Positions 18,415-28,292 of a stretch of DNA of 39,505 nucleotides are shown here, one piece after another. Origin of the DNA: Haemophilus parainfluenzae (GTDB lineage: Bacteria; Pseudomonadota; Gammaproteobacteria; Enterobacterales; Pasteurellaceae); NCBI RefSeq assembly GCF_003253005.1, contig NZ_QEPZ01000010.1, positions 1 through 39,505 on the forward strand, in the 5' to 3' direction. The first letter of the stretch is position 1. Every line of letters begins with the position of its first letter. The notes below the pieces were generated by a model that did no database searches, had not been told where the DNA came from, and was given only the letters and a program-made list of their open reading frames with translations. The position numbers were made by a program, and so were the translations under genes.

Positions 18415-19047
18415 ATGGGAAAGAAAAAACGTTCGGCGAGTTCATCTCGTTGGTTAAACGAACATTTTAAAGATCCGTTTGTTCAGAAAGCACATAAACA
18501 AAAATTACGCTCACGTGCTTATTTTAAGTTAGATGAAATTCAGCAAACGGATAAATTGTTTAAACCGGGAATGACCGTAGTTGATCTCGGTGCAGCGCCC
18601 GGTGGCTGGTCACAATATGTCGTAAGCCAAATCGGCGGAAAGGGAAGAGTCATTGCTTGTGATATTCTGGATATGAATCCAATTGTCGGCGTTGATTTTT
18701 TACAAGGCGATTTCCGAGATGAAAATGTGTTAAATGCATTATTAGAACGTGTTGGGGAAGCTAAAGTTGATGTAGTCATGTCTGATATGGCGCCAAATTT
18801 TAGCGGTATGCCATCGGTTGATATTCCTCGCGCAATGTATTTGGTAGAGCTAGCCTTAGATATGTGTAAGCAAGTTTTGGCAAAAAAAGGCAGTTTTGTG
18901 GTCAAAGTATTCCAAGGGGAAGGCTTTGATGAATATTTACGTGAAATTCGTTCGCTGTTTAGTGTGGTAAAAGTACGTAAGCCGGAGGCCTCTCGTGGGC
19001 GTTCTCGCGAAGTTTATATTGTAGCAAGTAGTTATAAAGGCGAATAG
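18415..19047 (+). CDS. rlmE: 23S rRNA (uridine-2'-O-) methyltransferase RlmE
   Basis: RlmE (FtsJ/RrmJ) methylates U2552 in the A-loop of 23S rRNA using S-adenosylmethionine. It has 210 residues, the usual size being about 209. The SAM-binding motif is [15 protein letters not shown]; the catalytic Asp lies in [10 protein letters not shown] and the catalytic Lys in [14 protein letters not shown]. The N-terminus is basic ([13 protein letters not shown]), as in the family. It lies 87 bases upstream of ftsH in the same direction. Confidence 0.97.
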   Translation: MGKKKRSASSSRWLNEHFKDPFVQKAHKQKLRSRAYFKLDEIQQTDKLFKPGMTVVDLGAAPGGWSQYVVSQIGGKGRVIACDILDMNPIVGVDFLQGDFRDENVLNALLERVGEAKVDVVMSDMAPNFSGMPSVDIPRAMYLVELALDMCKQVLAKKGSFVVKVFQGEGFDEYLREIRSLFSVVKVRKPEASRGRSREVYIVASSYKGE

Positions 19048-19134
19048 ATAATTGCTTTGATAGCTTTTCATTATGTCGGGGATGAGATAGTATCTCGTTT
19101 AATTTTAATTAACTTAAGAAAGGCAGGTTAAACC

Positions 19135-21048
19135 TTGAACGATATGGTCAAAAATCTAGTTCTATGGGTTGTGGTAGCAATTGTCATGATGACGGCTTAC
19201 CAAAGTTTTAATTCTAATGGCGTGAGTGACTCAACAGATTACACAACCTTTGTGTATGATGTGAGTAACAGTCAAGTGAAGGAAGCGCGTTTTGATGCGA
19301 ATGAAATCACAGTGACCAAAAATGACGGGTCTAAATATATGACCGTTATGCCACCGTTGGAAGATAAAAAACTCTTAGATGACTTATTAAATAAAAAAGT
19401 CAAAATCGAAGGTACGCCTTTTGAAAAACGTAGTTTACTATCACAAATTTTGATTTCTTGGTTCCCGATGCTATTCCTTGTTGGGGTATGGATTTTCTTC
19501 ATGCGCCAAATGCAAGGTGGCGGCGGCAAGGCCATGAGCTTTGGTAAAAGCCGCGCTAAAATGCTGAATCAAGATCAAATCAAAGTGACTTTTGCGGATG
19601 TTGCAGGTTGCGATGAAGCAAAAGAAGAAGTCGGTGAGGTAGTTGATTTCTTGCGCGAACCGAAAAAATTCCAAAACCTTGGCGGTAAAATTCCAAAAGG
19701 GATTTTAATGGTAGGTCCTCCAGGTACAGGTAAAACCTTATTAGCGAAAGCCATTGCAGGCGAAGCGAAAGTGCCTTTCTTTACGATTTCAGGTTCTGAC
19801 TTTGTGGAGATGTTTGTGGGTGTTGGTGCTTCTCGTGTACGTGATATGTTCGAGCAAGCGAAGAAAAATGCACCATGTTTAATCTTTATTGATGAAATTG
19901 ATGCGGTAGGTCGCCAACGTGGTGCAGGCTTAGGTGGTGGACACGATGAGCGTGAACAAACCCTTAACCAGATGTTAGTTGAAATGGATGGTTTCGGTGG
20001 TAACGAAGGCGTAATCGTTATTGCAGCAACGAACCGTCCAGATGTACTTGACCCTGCATTAACTCGTCCAGGCCGTTTTGACCGTCAAGTTGTTGTGGGT
20101 TTACCGGATGTTAAAGGTCGTGAGCAAATTTTAAAAGTACATATGCGTAAAGTCCCTGTGGCAGATGATGTAGATGCAATGACACTTGCTCGTGGTACAC
20201 CAGGTTATTCAGGTGCAGATTTAGCGAACTTGGTTAATGAAGCTGCATTATTTGCTGCTCGTAGCAATAAACGTACTGTATCGATGCTTGAGTTTGAAAA
20301 AGCCAAAGATAAGATCAATATGGGACCTGAACGTCGTACCATGATCATGACGGATAAACAAAAAGAATCAACTGCGTACCATGAAGCAGGTCACGCCATT
20401 GTGGGTTACTTAGTGCCTGAACATGATCCGGTACATAAGGTCACGATCATCCCTCGTGGTCGTGCATTAGGTGTAACTTTCTTCTTACCTGAAGGTGATC
20501 AAATTAGTATCAGCCAAAAACAATTAGAAAGTAAACTTTCAACTCTTTATGCAGGACGTTTAGCAGAAGATTTGATTTACGGTGAAGAAAATATTTCTAC
20601 CGGTGCATCTAACGATATTAAAGTGGCAACCAATATTGCACGTAATATGGTGACCCAATGGGGCTTCTCAGATAAACTTGGTCCGATTCTTTATACTGAA
20701 GATGAGGGCGAAGTATTCTTAGGTCGCTCAATGGCAAAAGCAAAACATATGTCTGATGAAACGGCGCATGCGATTGATGAAGAAGTTCGTGCGATTGTGA
20801 ATCGTAACTATGCGAGAGCAAGACAGATTTTGATCGACAATATGGATATTCTTCACGCCATGAAAGATGCGTTAGTGAAATATGAAACCATTGAAGAAGA
20901 ACAAATCAAACAACTAATGAATCGTGAGCCTGTTACACCACCATCTGGTTGGGAAGATAGCAAAGACACGAGCCCAAAAGTTAAGCCGCAAGAAGAAACC
21001 ACTGAAAGTGCGGTTAATCATTCAGAAAATTCTGAATCTGAAGAGTAA
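19135..21048 (+). CDS. ftsH: ATP-dependent zinc metalloprotease FtsH
   Basis: FtsH is a membrane-anchored AAA+ protease that degrades unassembled membrane proteins and regulators. It has 637 residues. Two transmembrane segments (about 6-25 and 100-120) flank a periplasmic domain. Walker A is GPPGTGKT at 194-201, Walker B is LIFIDEID, the SRH is in [15 protein letters not shown], and the zinc motif HEAGH is at 416-420. The start is probably TTG 19135, about eight bases after AGGCAGG; ATG 19144 is the alternative, three residues shorter. The tail is acidic and poorly conserved. The rlmE-ftsH-folP-glmM order is the E. coli order. Confidence 0.98.
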   Translation: MNDMVKNLVLWVVVAIVMMTAYQSFNSNGVSDSTDYTTFVYDVSNSQVKEARFDANEITVTKNDGSKYMTVMPPLEDKKLLDDLLNKKVKIEGTPFEKRSLLSQILISWFPMLFLVGVWIFFMRQMQGGGGKAMSFGKSRAKMLNQDQIKVTFADVAGCDEAKEEVGEVVDFLREPKKFQNLGGKIPKGILMVGPPGTGKTLLAKAIAGEAKVPFFTISGSDFVEMFVGVGASRVRDMFEQAKKNAPCLIFIDEIDAVGRQRGAGLGGGHDEREQTLNQMLVEMDGFGGNEGVIVIAATNRPDVLDPALTRPGRFDRQVVVGLPDVKGREQILKVHMRKVPVADDVDAMTLARGTPGYSGADLANLVNEAALFAARSNKRTVSMLEFEKAKDKINMGPERRTMIMTDKQKESTAYHEAGHAIVGYLVPEHDPVHKVTIIPRGRALGVTFFLPEGDQISISQKQLESKLSTLYAGRLAEDLIYGEENISTGASNDIKVATNIARNMVTQWGFSDKLGPILYTEDEGEVFLGRSMAKAKHMSDETAHAIDEEVRAIVNRNYARARQILIDNMDILHAMKDALVKYETIEEEQIKQLMNREPVTPPSGWEDSKDTSPKVKPQEETTESAVNHSENSESEE

Positions 21049-21052
21049 GAAT

Positions 21053-21084
21053 AAAGCCTTCCTAATTTGGAAGGCTTTTTTATT
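21053..21084 (+). terminator. ftsH terminator
   Basis: A 10-base-pair stem (AAAGCCTTCC at 21053-21062 with 21069-21078) is followed by a T-run. It separates ftsH from folP. Confidence 0.9.
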
Positions 21085-21162
21085 TATAATGTCATTCTTT
21101 TCATCACTATATTCCGTTATAATCTAGCCTTTAAAATTTGATTTAAAAATTGACCGCACTTT

Positions 21163-21990
21163 ATGAAACTTTATGCTAATAACAAATGTCTAGATTTATC
21201 ATTCCCTCAAATTATGGGAATTTTGAATTTCACGCCCGATTCATTTTCAGATAGCGGACAGTTTTTTAGTCTAGACAAGGCATTATTTCAAGTTGAAAAA
21301 ATGCTCAAAGAAGGTGCAACAATTATTGATATCGGCGGGGAATCAACTCGACCAATGGCAGAAGAAGTGCCTGAAACTGCAGAGTTGCAACGAGTGATAC
21401 CTTTAGTTGAAGCGGTACAAAAACGTTTTGATTGTTGGATTTCAGTGGATACCTCTAAAGCAATTGTGATGCAAGAAGCAGCTAAGGTCGGTATGGATTT
21501 AATCAATGATATTCGAGCTTTACGTGAACCTGGCGCACTCGAAATAGCAGGACAGTTGAATTTACCAACTTGTATTATGCACATGCAAGGACAGCCGCGC
21601 ACAATGCAGACTAATCCGCATTATGATGATGTAGTCCAAGATGTTTATCAGTTTTTAGAAACTCGGACTCAAGTTTGTTTAGATGCGGGAATCGCTAAAG
21701 AAAATATCATTTGGGATATGGGGTTTGGTTTTGGTAAGACCGTGCAGCATAATTATAAACTTTTACAGCAATTAGCTCAGTTTTGTAAAAGTGGTTATCC
21801 CATTTTAGCAGGCCTTTCACGTAAATCGATGATTGGTGCCGTATTAGATAAACCCGTAACTGAACGTGTTGTGGGAAGTGTAGCTGGCGCATTAATTGCT
21901 GCTCAAAATGGGGCGACAATTTTACGCGTACATGATGTGGCTGTAACGGCAGATGCTTTGAAAGTATGGCAAGCAACGCAAGAGGCGTAG
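21163..21990 (+). CDS. folP: Dihydropteroate synthase
   Basis: FolP condenses p-aminobenzoate with dihydropterin pyrophosphate in folate synthesis and is the sulfonamide target. It has 275 residues. Signature motifs are GILNFTPDSFSDSG near residue 19, DIGGESTRP, and GLSRKSMIG towards the end. The pABA and pterin loops look intact and I see no obvious insertion next to them. ATG 21163 lies one base after a USS (21153-21161) and has no recognisable ribosome site. It is followed 76 bases later by glmM, as in E. coli. Confidence 0.97.
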   Translation: MKLYANNKCLDLSFPQIMGILNFTPDSFSDSGQFFSLDKALFQVEKMLKEGATIIDIGGESTRPMAEEVPETAELQRVIPLVEAVQKRFDCWISVDTSKAIVMQEAAKVGMDLINDIRALREPGALEIAGQLNLPTCIMHMQGQPRTMQTNPHYDDVVQDVYQFLETRTQVCLDAGIAKENIIWDMGFGFGKTVQHNYKLLQQLAQFCKSGYPILAGLSRKSMIGAVLDKPVTERVVGSVAGALIAAQNGATILRVHDVAVTADALKVWQATQEA

Positions 21991-22066
21991 GCGACTACCA
22001 GATTTTATATGTTGTAGAATGAATGATTTCTGCAACATCATTATTCAAATTTAATAAGGAATAAAC

Positions 22067-23401
22067 ATGGCAAATCGTAAATATTTTGGCACTGATGGTG
22101 TACGTGGAAAAGTAGGGACATATCCAATCACACCTGATTTCGCATTGAAATTAGGTTGGGCAGCAGGTAAGGTTTTAGCCTCTCAAGGTTCTCGCACTGT
22201 GTTAATCGGGAAAGATACTCGTATTTCAGGTTATATGCTGGAATCTGCACTTGAAGCAGGTTTGGCTGCAGCGGGTTTAACTGCCGCATTTACCGGTCCA
22301 ATGCCAACACCTGCCGTGGCGTATTTAACCCGTACTTTCCGTTTAGAAGCGGGTATTGTCATTTCGGCATCTCATAACCCTTACTATGATAACGGGATTA
22401 AATTCTTCTCTTCACAAGGCACAAAATTACCAGATGATATTGAAGAAGCAATTGAAGCCATGCTCGATCAGCCAATGGATTGCGTGGAGTCAGCTGATTT
22501 AGGTAAAGCAAGCCGTATCAGTGATGCCGCAGGACGTTATATTGAATTTTGTAAAAGTACTTTCCCTGCTCACCTTGGTTTAGATGGTTATAAAATCGTG
22601 GTGGATTGTGCAAATGGTGCAACCTATCACATTGCACCAAATGTATTACGTGAGTTGGGTGCGGAAGTGATTGAAATTGGTACAGATCCAAATGGAATCA
22701 ATATCAATGAAAAATGCGGTGCAACCGACGTAAAAGCATTACAGGAAAAAGTGCTTGAAACTAAAGCGGATGTTGGTCTTGCTTACGATGGTGATGGTGA
22801 CCGTATTATGATGGTGGATCACTTAGGTAATAAAGTGGATGGAGACCAAATCCTTTTCATTATTGCTCGTGAAGCTTTACGTTCAGGCCAATTGAAAGGT
22901 GGTGTAGTAGGCACATTAATGAGTAATATGAGCTTAGAGATTGCTTTAAAAATGTTAGGTGTACCTTTTGTGCGTGCTAACGTTGGCGACCGTTATGTGT
23001 TAGAAAAAATGGTAGAACATAACTGGACGTTAGGTGGAGAAAACTCAGGCCATATCATTATTGCTGATAAAAATACGACAGGTGATGGTATTATTGCATC
23101 ACTAGCTGTATTAAGCGCAATGGTTCAACATCGTTTATCATTAAACGAGCTTGCGAGTGCAGTGAAATTGTTCCCTCAAGTATTGATTAATGTTCGTTTT
23201 GCGGGCGGTGCAAATCCATTAGAAAGCGAAGCAGTAAAAGCGGTAGCCGCTGATGTGGAAAAACGCTTAGAAGGTAAAGGTCGAATTTTACTGCGTAAGT
23301 CAGGTACAGAGCCACTTATTCGTGTCATGGTTGAATGTGAAGACGGTGTACTTGCAAAACAATGTGCAGAAGAAATTGCAGAAGCAGTTAAAGCGAATTA
23401 A
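22067..23401 (+). CDS. glmM: Phosphoglucosamine mutase
   Basis: GlmM converts glucosamine-6-phosphate to glucosamine-1-phosphate on the way to UDP-GlcNAc for peptidoglycan and LOS. It has 444 residues against 445 in E. coli. The phosphoserine is S102 in [11 protein letters not shown], the metal loop is DGDGDR, and the phosphate-binding motif [12 protein letters not shown] lies near the C-terminus. AAGGAATAAAC precedes ATG, a clear ribosome site. It shares the conserved folP-glmM arrangement. Confidence 0.98.
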   Translation: MANRKYFGTDGVRGKVGTYPITPDFALKLGWAAGKVLASQGSRTVLIGKDTRISGYMLESALEAGLAAAGLTAAFTGPMPTPAVAYLTRTFRLEAGIVISASHNPYYDNGIKFFSSQGTKLPDDIEEAIEAMLDQPMDCVESADLGKASRISDAAGRYIEFCKSTFPAHLGLDGYKIVVDCANGATYHIAPNVLRELGAEVIEIGTDPNGININEKCGATDVKALQEKVLETKADVGLAYDGDGDRIMMVDHLGNKVDGDQILFIIAREALRSGQLKGGVVGTLMSNMSLEIALKMLGVPFVRANVGDRYVLEKMVEHNWTLGGENSGHIIIADKNTTGDGIIASLAVLSAMVQHRLSLNELASAVKLFPQVLINVRFAGGANPLESEAVKAVAADVEKRLEGKGRILLRKSGTEPLIRVMVECEDGVLAKQCAEEIAEAVKAN

Positions 23402-23404
23402 TTG

Positions 23405-23428
23405 AATGGGGGCTTGCCCCCATTTTTG
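23405..23428 (+). terminator. glmM terminator
   Basis: An 8-base-pair stem, AATGGGGG with CCCCCATT (23405-23424), has a CTTG loop and is followed by TTT. It lies directly after glmM and upstream of sixA. Confidence 0.85.
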
Positions 23429-23470
23429 ATCATAAAATTTATCTTTTATTATTTTTAGGAAAGCCAATAT

Positions 23471-23953
23471 ATGAAAATTTTTGTTATGCGTCACGCAGAA
23501 GCGGAAGTTATTGCTTCATCTGACGAGGCGCGGCACTTAAATAATTATGGGCGTAAACAGTCAATATCACAAGGTCAATGGCTTAAAAATCATCTAAATT
23601 CAACCGCACTTTCAGTTCAGAAAGTGATTGTCAGCCCTTATGTACGAGCACAAGAAACGTTTGAGCTTGTGAATTCAGCCTTAGATAACACACTTAATGA
23701 TGTTGAAACTTGGAGTGGAATTACACCTTACGGGAATGCGACGTTAGTAGCAGATTATTTATCTGTTTTACAGGAACAAGGGATTGAAAGTGTTTTGCTT
23801 GTTTCTCATTTACCTTTAGTGGGCAGTATTGTTTCGGAGCTTTATGGCAAGCGAAATCCAATTAGTTTTTATCCTTCAACGATAGTTCAAATTGACTGGA
23901 ATAGTGAAAAAGGCAGCATTGAAGCTTTTCATTATCCAAACGAAAATGATTAA
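23471..23953 (+). CDS. sixA: Phosphohistidine phosphatase SixA
   Basis: SixA removes phosphate from histidine of phosphotransfer proteins (ArcB HPt and NPr have been reported in E. coli). It has 160 residues of the histidine phosphatase superfamily. The catalytic RHG-type motif is R7-H8-A in FVMRHAEAE; the second conserved His is in LLVSHLPLVGSI and the phosphate-contact Arg in SPYVRAQET. AGGAAAG precedes ATG. A USS at 23603-23611 is read as Thr-Ala-Leu. It stands alone between glmM and a long AT-rich gap. Confidence 0.92.
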   Translation: MKIFVMRHAEAEVIASSDEARHLNNYGRKQSISQGQWLKNHLNSTALSVQKVIVSPYVRAQETFELVNSALDNTLNDVETWSGITPYGNATLVADYLSVLQEQGIESVLLVSHLPLVGSIVSELYGKRNPISFYPSTIVQIDWNSEKGSIEAFHYPNEND

Positions 23954-24210
23954 ATTGATTAAAAAAAATACAAAAAAGATAAATTTCTATCTTTACAAAA
24001 AATAAAATTTTTCTTAGGAACTTTTTTATAAGTTTTTTAAATTCATATGGTTATAACAGTTTTTTTAGAAAAATCGCAATAAGTAATATTTCTAGAAATG
24101 TAAATTTTTTTTGCAGGTGTTTTATTTTGAGTTTTTTTGCGTAAACTAGGCCGCACAAAGCAAATGGCTTTGGATTAATTCTTAACCATAACAAAAAATG
24201 GAGAGTAACA

Positions 24211-24702
24211 ATGAAAAAATCAGTATTAGCCGCATTAGTATTAGGTGCATCTTTAGCCGTAACAGGTTGTTTCGATAAACAAGAAACAGCTCAAAAAGTT
24301 GAAGCAGCAAAAGACGCGACAGTAAACGCTGCAACACAAGTTAAAGATGCTGCAGCTGCAGCAGCTAGCGATGTGAAAGATGCAGCAAAAGATGCTGCAA
24401 CTGATGTTAAAAATGCTGCAACTGATGCAATGAATTCAGCGAAAGAAGCTGCAACTAACGCAAAAGATGTTGCAGTAGAAAAAGTTGAGGAAGCAAAAGA
24501 TGCAGCCGTAGCTAAAGTTGAAGAAGTTAAAGATGCTGCAGCAAATAAAATGGCTGAAGCAAAAGACGCAATGTCTTCTAAAGTGGAAGAAGTGAAAAAT
24601 GCAGCTTCTGAAGCAAAAGATGCAGCAGCAAATAAAGCAGCAGAAATGAAAGATGCAGCGGCAGATAAAGCAGCTGAAGTAAAAGAAGCTGTGACTAAAT
24701 AA
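24211..24702 (+). CDS. Ala/Lys-rich LEA-like lipoprotein
   Basis: Predicted lipoprotein of 163 residues: the signal peptide (MKKSVLAALVLGASLAVTGC) is cleaved before C20. The mature part is almost entirely Ala, Lys, Asp, Glu and Val in roughly 11-residue periods (such as AAKDAATDVKN), with no cysteine beyond C20 and almost no aromatics. This pattern resembles group 3 LEA or apolipophorin-like amphipathic helices, so a long periplasm- or surface-tethered helix is expected. Function is unknown. GGAG precedes ATG, and the upstream 257 bases (23954-24210) are very AT-rich with no gene. It has its own terminator and so is probably monocistronic. Confidence 0.8.
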   Translation: MKKSVLAALVLGASLAVTGCFDKQETAQKVEAAKDATVNAATQVKDAAAAAASDVKDAAKDAATDVKNAATDAMNSAKEAATNAKDVAVEKVEEAKDAAVAKVEEVKDAAANKMAEAKDAMSSKVEEVKNAASEAKDAAANKAAEMKDAAADKAAEVKEAVTK

Positions 24703-24718
24703 TTAAACTTTCGTAAAA

Positions 24719-24757
24719 TAAAAACCTATCAGAGATTATCTGGTAGGTTTTTTCTTT
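24719..24757 (+). terminator. Terminator of the LEA-like lipoprotein gene
   Basis: A 13-base-pair stem with one G-U pair (24721-24733 with 24739-24751, AAAACCTATCAGA) is followed by TTT and further Ts. It ends close to the ribosome site of ycgL. Confidence 0.88.
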
Positions 24758-24769
24758 TGGAGCAAAAAA

Positions 24770-25036
24770 ATGTTATGTGTGATTTATAAAAGTTTACGTA
24801 AGCCAGGTTGCTACATCTATATTTCTAAACGAGATGATTTTTCAGTTGTACCAGATATATTAATGCAAAGTTTTGGCAAGACTCAGTTTCTTATGCCATT
24901 TAATTTGAAGGGAAGTAAGCCGCTTGTCCATGCAGATAAAAACGAGGTAATGGAAAAAATTACTCAGCAAGGATTTTACCTTCAAATGCCAAAACAGGAT
25001 GATGGACTATTTAATAGTTTGAGTGAGATCAAATAA
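24770..25036 (+). CDS. ycgL: YcgL domain protein
   Basis: Small protein of 88 residues. The N-terminal [20 protein letters not shown] and the stretch [14 protein letters not shown] resemble E. coli YcgL (FCVIYRS and GYYLQLP). YcgL has an alpha/beta fold and no established function. ATG 24770 is preceded by GGAG at 24759-24762. It lies between the LEA-like lipoprotein and bioD; I recall the same pairing with a bioD paralogue in H. influenzae. Confidence 0.88.
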   Translation: MLCVIYKSLRKPGCYIYISKRDDFSVVPDILMQSFGKTQFLMPFNLKGSKPLVHADKNEVMEKITQQGFYLQMPKQDDGLFNSLSEIK

Positions 25037-25137
25037 CCTTCTTATTTTTCGTAAAAATCTTCAAATCTTGCTTTACCTCAATATTTTCTTCAAAAAACTC
25101 CTTTAAAATTCACCGCACTTTTAAAAGGAGAATGAAA

Positions 25138-25872
25138 ATGAGTAGTTTCTTTGTAGCAGGTACAGATACCGACGTGGGCAAGACCACCGCCTGCCGTGCC
25201 ATTATTCAGGCATTACAAGCAAAGGGCGTGCGAATTGTGGGGTATAAGCCGATTGCTTGTAGCTGTGAAGCAGGTATCTATCCTATAGAAAATCAAGCCG
25301 ATGAATCTGAAACAGATTATGATGCTGAAAATAATTCAGATGTGTTGGCTTTAATGGATGCAACAAATGAACCCGTATCCTATCAGGAAGTAAATAGTTA
25401 TACTTTTGCACATCCAATGCCAATGCTGAGTCGAGATAAATCACGCATTAAATTAAGCAAGATTGATCAGACTTTAACGACATTAGTGAAAAAATATCAA
25501 TCTGTTGTCGTAGAAGGCTCATTTGGCTTACTCACCCCCATGGCGGAGGGTAAAAGCTTTGCTGATTGGGTTGTTGAGCATAAAATGCCCGTTGTATTGG
25601 TTGTTGGTATTAAAGAAGGCTGCATCAACCATGCACTACTTACCGCTCAAGTAATTAAACAACTTGGTGTGCCTTTACTGGGTTGGATTGCGAATCGAAT
25701 TAATCCTTGCTTGGGCCACTACAAAGAAGTTATAGAGATTTTAGAAACTCAGATTGATGCGCCATTGTTAGGGAAAATTCCTTATATCCATAAACCAGAA
25801 TCCCTAGAGTTAGGACATTATTTAACAAATATTGATCGTTTGATGTATATGCAAACAGAGTTAGTTAAATAG
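25138..25872 (+). CDS. bioD: ATP-dependent dethiobiotin synthetase
   Basis: BioD closes the ureido ring of dethiobiotin from diaminopelargonate, CO2 and ATP. It has 244 residues. The P-loop is GTDTDVGKTT with Lys15; VVEGSFGLLTPM corresponds to the substrate loop (VEGAGG in E. coli), and GWIANRI is the usual later motif. Two ATGs are in frame; 25138 is chosen because AAAGGAG ends one base before 25132 and seven bases before 25138. No other biotin genes are adjacent. The GSFG change in the usually GAGG loop suggests the BioD2-type paralogue. A USS lies at 25112-25120 just upstream of the ribosome site. Confidence 0.88.
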   Translation: MSSFFVAGTDTDVGKTTACRAIIQALQAKGVRIVGYKPIACSCEAGIYPIENQADESETDYDAENNSDVLALMDATNEPVSYQEVNSYTFAHPMPMLSRDKSRIKLSKIDQTLTTLVKKYQSVVVEGSFGLLTPMAEGKSFADWVVEHKMPVVLVVGIKEGCINHALLTAQVIKQLGVPLLGWIANRINPCLGHYKEVIEILETQIDAPLLGKIPYIHKPESLELGHYLTNIDRLMYMQTELVK

Positions 25873-25883
25873 TAAGTTTAAAT

Positions 25884-25928
25884 AAAAAGTGAGGTTAAAA
25901 CGTATCAGATTTTAACCGAACTTTTTTA
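25884..25928. terminator. Decayed USS-pair terminator between bioD and can
   Basis: The stem AAAAAGTGAGGTTAAAA pairs imperfectly with TTTTAACCGAACTTTTTT between convergent bioD and can. The two arms hold AAGTGAGGT and ACCGAACTT, each one base from a perfect USS. Confidence 0.75.
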
Positions 25929-26618
25929 TTCTTCGTTTTCTGGAAGTTCTTTTTTCAGGATATCTTCTTCTGCGAGGCTAGATAAGCGAGCTATCGCATT
26001 ACGGTAAGAAATTTCAAGACTTTCTCGACTGGTAGCGATAACACCTTGATCCACTAAGAATCCATCATTTACGTCATACACCCATCCATGTAGGGAAAGC
26101 TTTTGTCCGCGTTCCCAAGCGCTTTTTACGATAGATGTACGCCCCAAGTTATAAACTTGTTCTGCAACATTGATTTTAGTGAGCATATCTGCGCGTTTTT
26201 CTGGTGAAAGATTGCCTAATAGATGACCATGTTTAAACCAAATATCACGAATATGGAGCAACCAGTTATTGATTAGCCCTAGATCGTGATCTTGCATCGC
26301 TGCTTTGATACCACCACAATTGGTGTGGCCGCAAATAATAATATGTTCAATTTTGAGTACATCAACGGCATATTGCACAACCGAAAGACAGTTAAAATCT
26401 GTATGAATAACTTGATTAGCTACATTACGATGAACAAATAACTCTCCAGGTTCAAGATTTGTTAGTTTTTCGGCTGGAACTCGGCTATCTGAGCAGCCAA
26501 TCCAAAGATAATGAGGTGTTTGGTGATCGGCGAGTTCTCTAAAATAAGTGGAATTTTCTTCCTTCATTCTTTGCGCCCAACTGTAGTTATTAGCAAAGAG
26601 TTGTTTAATTTTGTCCAT
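25926..26618 (-). CDS. can: Beta carbonic anhydrase (allosteric, type II)
   Basis: This enzyme interconverts CO2 and bicarbonate and supplies bicarbonate for carboxylation. It has 230 residues from ATG 26618, preceded by AGGAAAG; the longer frame to 26666 is not preferred. Zinc ligands and the closing Asp are C42, D44, H98 and C101 ([10 protein letters not shown] and GHTNCGG). W39, R64 and Y181 are also present; these form the non-catalytic bicarbonate pocket that makes the H. influenzae enzyme allosteric and inactive at low pH, so the same behaviour is expected. It lies downstream of asnS on the same strand. Confidence 0.95.
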   Translation of the reverse strand: MDKIKQLFANNYSWAQRMKEENSTYFRELADHQTPHYLWIGCSDSRVPAEKLTNLEPGELFVHRNVANQVIHTDFNCLSVVQYAVDVLKIEHIIICGHTNCGGIKAAMQDHDLGLINNWLLHIRDIWFKHGHLLGNLSPEKRADMLTKINVAEQVYNLGRTSIVKSAWERGQKLSLHGWVYDVNDGFLVDQGVIATSRESLEISYRNAIARLSSLAEEDILKKELPENEE

Positions 26619-26704
26619 TTTTACTTTCCTTAATGTGATGTATTTGAAAGATTGATTCAAACACAATAAATGAAATTAGGGGATAAATTTATCGCCTAAA
26701 ATGA

Positions 26705-26732
26705 TGACCGCACTTTAAAGAAAGTGCGGTCA
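26705..26732. terminator. Paired-USS hairpin between asnS and can
   Basis: TGACCGCACTTT (26705-26716) and its exact complement (26721-26732) form a 12-base-pair stem around a 4-base loop, holding USS copies at 26707-26715 and 26722-26730. It follows asnS on the minus strand. T-runs are weak, so termination may be incomplete. Confidence 0.65.
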
Positions 26733-26748
26733 ATATTAAACAATATTT

Positions 26749-28152
26749 TTAGAAATTTGCATTTCTTGGTGCGCGAGGGAATGGAATCACATCACGAATA
26801 TTTTGTACGCCAGTTACATAAACGATTAAGCGTTCAAAACCAAGACCGAAACCTGAATGTGGTACGGTACCATATTTACGAAGATCACGATACCACCAGT
26901 AATCTTCAGGATTTAAGCCCATTTCTTCCATGCGTTTATCTAATACGTCTAAACGTTCTTCACGTTGAGAACCACCAATGATTTCACCAATTCCAGGTGC
27001 GAGAACATCCATTGCGGCCACAGTTTTACCATCGTCATTTAAACGCATATAGAAGGCTTTGATATCTTTCGGATAGTTTTTCACGACAACAGGTGATTTG
27101 AAATATTCTTCTGCTAAGAAACGTTCATGTTCAGAAGATAAATCGATACCCCAAGAAACAGGGAATTCGAATTTCTTACCTGATTTTAATAACACGTCGA
27201 TTGCATCGGTATAGTCGATTTGAGCAAAATCAGAGTTTACAAAGTTTTCTAAACGAGTAATCACATCTTTATCTACGTGTTTTTCAAAGAATTTTAAGTC
27301 ATCTTTGCGCTCAGCAAGCACGGCACGGAATACGTATTTTAACATGTCTTCTGCTAATTTAGCATTGTCAGCAAGCGTTGCAAACGCAACTTCAGGTTCA
27401 ACCATCCAGAATTCAGCAAGGTGACGAGTTGTATTTGAATTTTCAGCACGGAATGTTGGCCCAAAAGTATAGATTTTGCTTAATGCACAAGCATAAGTCT
27501 CGCCATTTAATTGGCCTGAAACCGTTAAAAATGATTCTTTTCCGAAGAAGTCTTGGCTGAAATCAACTTTACCATCTTCGCCACGAGGAAGGTTTTCTAA
27601 ATCAAGTGTTGAAACACGGAACATTTCACCCGCACCTTCTGTATCTGATGCTGTAATTAATGGAGTGGCCACCCAATAGAAACCTTGTTCATGGAAGAAA
27701 CGATGAATAGCTTGTGCTAAGCAGTGACGAACACGCGCTACGGCACCGATAATATTGGTACGAGGACGTAAGTGAGCTACTTCACGTAAGTATTCAATTG
27801 AATGACGTTTTGCTGCCATTGGATAAGTATCAGGATCTTCTACAAACCCTGCCACTTCTACTTTTTCAGCTTGAAGTTCAACAGCTTGGCCTTCTGCAGG
27901 TGACTCAACAATAGTGCCTGTTACAATAACAGAACAACCCGTTGTTAAGCGTAATACTTCACTTTCATAATTTTCAATATCATTATTGACGATGACTTGA
28001 ATAGGATCAAAGCAAGAGCCGTCATAAACAGCGAGGAAGGAAAGACCTGCTTTAGAATCACGACGGGTACGAACCCAGCCACGTACGGTAACTTTTTCGC
28101 CAATAGTAACTTTACCTCGTAACACATCGACAATGGATGAAACTTTAGACAT
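26749..28152 (-). CDS. asnS: Asparaginyl-tRNA synthetase
   Basis: AsnS charges tRNA-Asn and is a class IIb aminoacyl-tRNA synthetase. It has 467 residues (E. coli 466). The N-terminal OB-fold anticodon-binding domain is at about 15-110 ([16 protein letters not shown]). The catalytic core has the class II motif 2 region ([21 protein letters not shown]) and motif 3 ([15 protein letters not shown]). ATG 28152 is preceded by AGAGG on the minus strand. The gene is divergent from sohB and followed by can. Confidence 0.98.
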   Translation of the reverse strand: MSKVSSIVDVLRGKVTIGEKVTVRGWVRTRRDSKAGLSFLAVYDGSCFDPIQVIVNNDIENYESEVLRLTTGCSVIVTGTIVESPAEGQAVELQAEKVEVAGFVEDPDTYPMAAKRHSIEYLREVAHLRPRTNIIGAVARVRHCLAQAIHRFFHEQGFYWVATPLITASDTEGAGEMFRVSTLDLENLPRGEDGKVDFSQDFFGKESFLTVSGQLNGETYACALSKIYTFGPTFRAENSNTTRHLAEFWMVEPEVAFATLADNAKLAEDMLKYVFRAVLAERKDDLKFFEKHVDKDVITRLENFVNSDFAQIDYTDAIDVLLKSGKKFEFPVSWGIDLSSEHERFLAEEYFKSPVVVKNYPKDIKAFYMRLNDDGKTVAAMDVLAPGIGEIIGGSQREERLDVLDKRMEEMGLNPEDYWWYRDLRKYGTVPHSGFGLGFERLIVYVTGVQNIRDVIPFPRAPRNANF

Positions 28153-28292
28153 ATAAACCTCTGTAATTCATTATAAATTAGGCAATAAAACTGCGTTAGT
28201 TTACCTTAAATTGCAAAATTTTCCATAAAAAGTTAGTGTTAATCGGGCTTGCACAGTAAAATAACGCCTTCACTTTATTTTAGGAGAAAACT

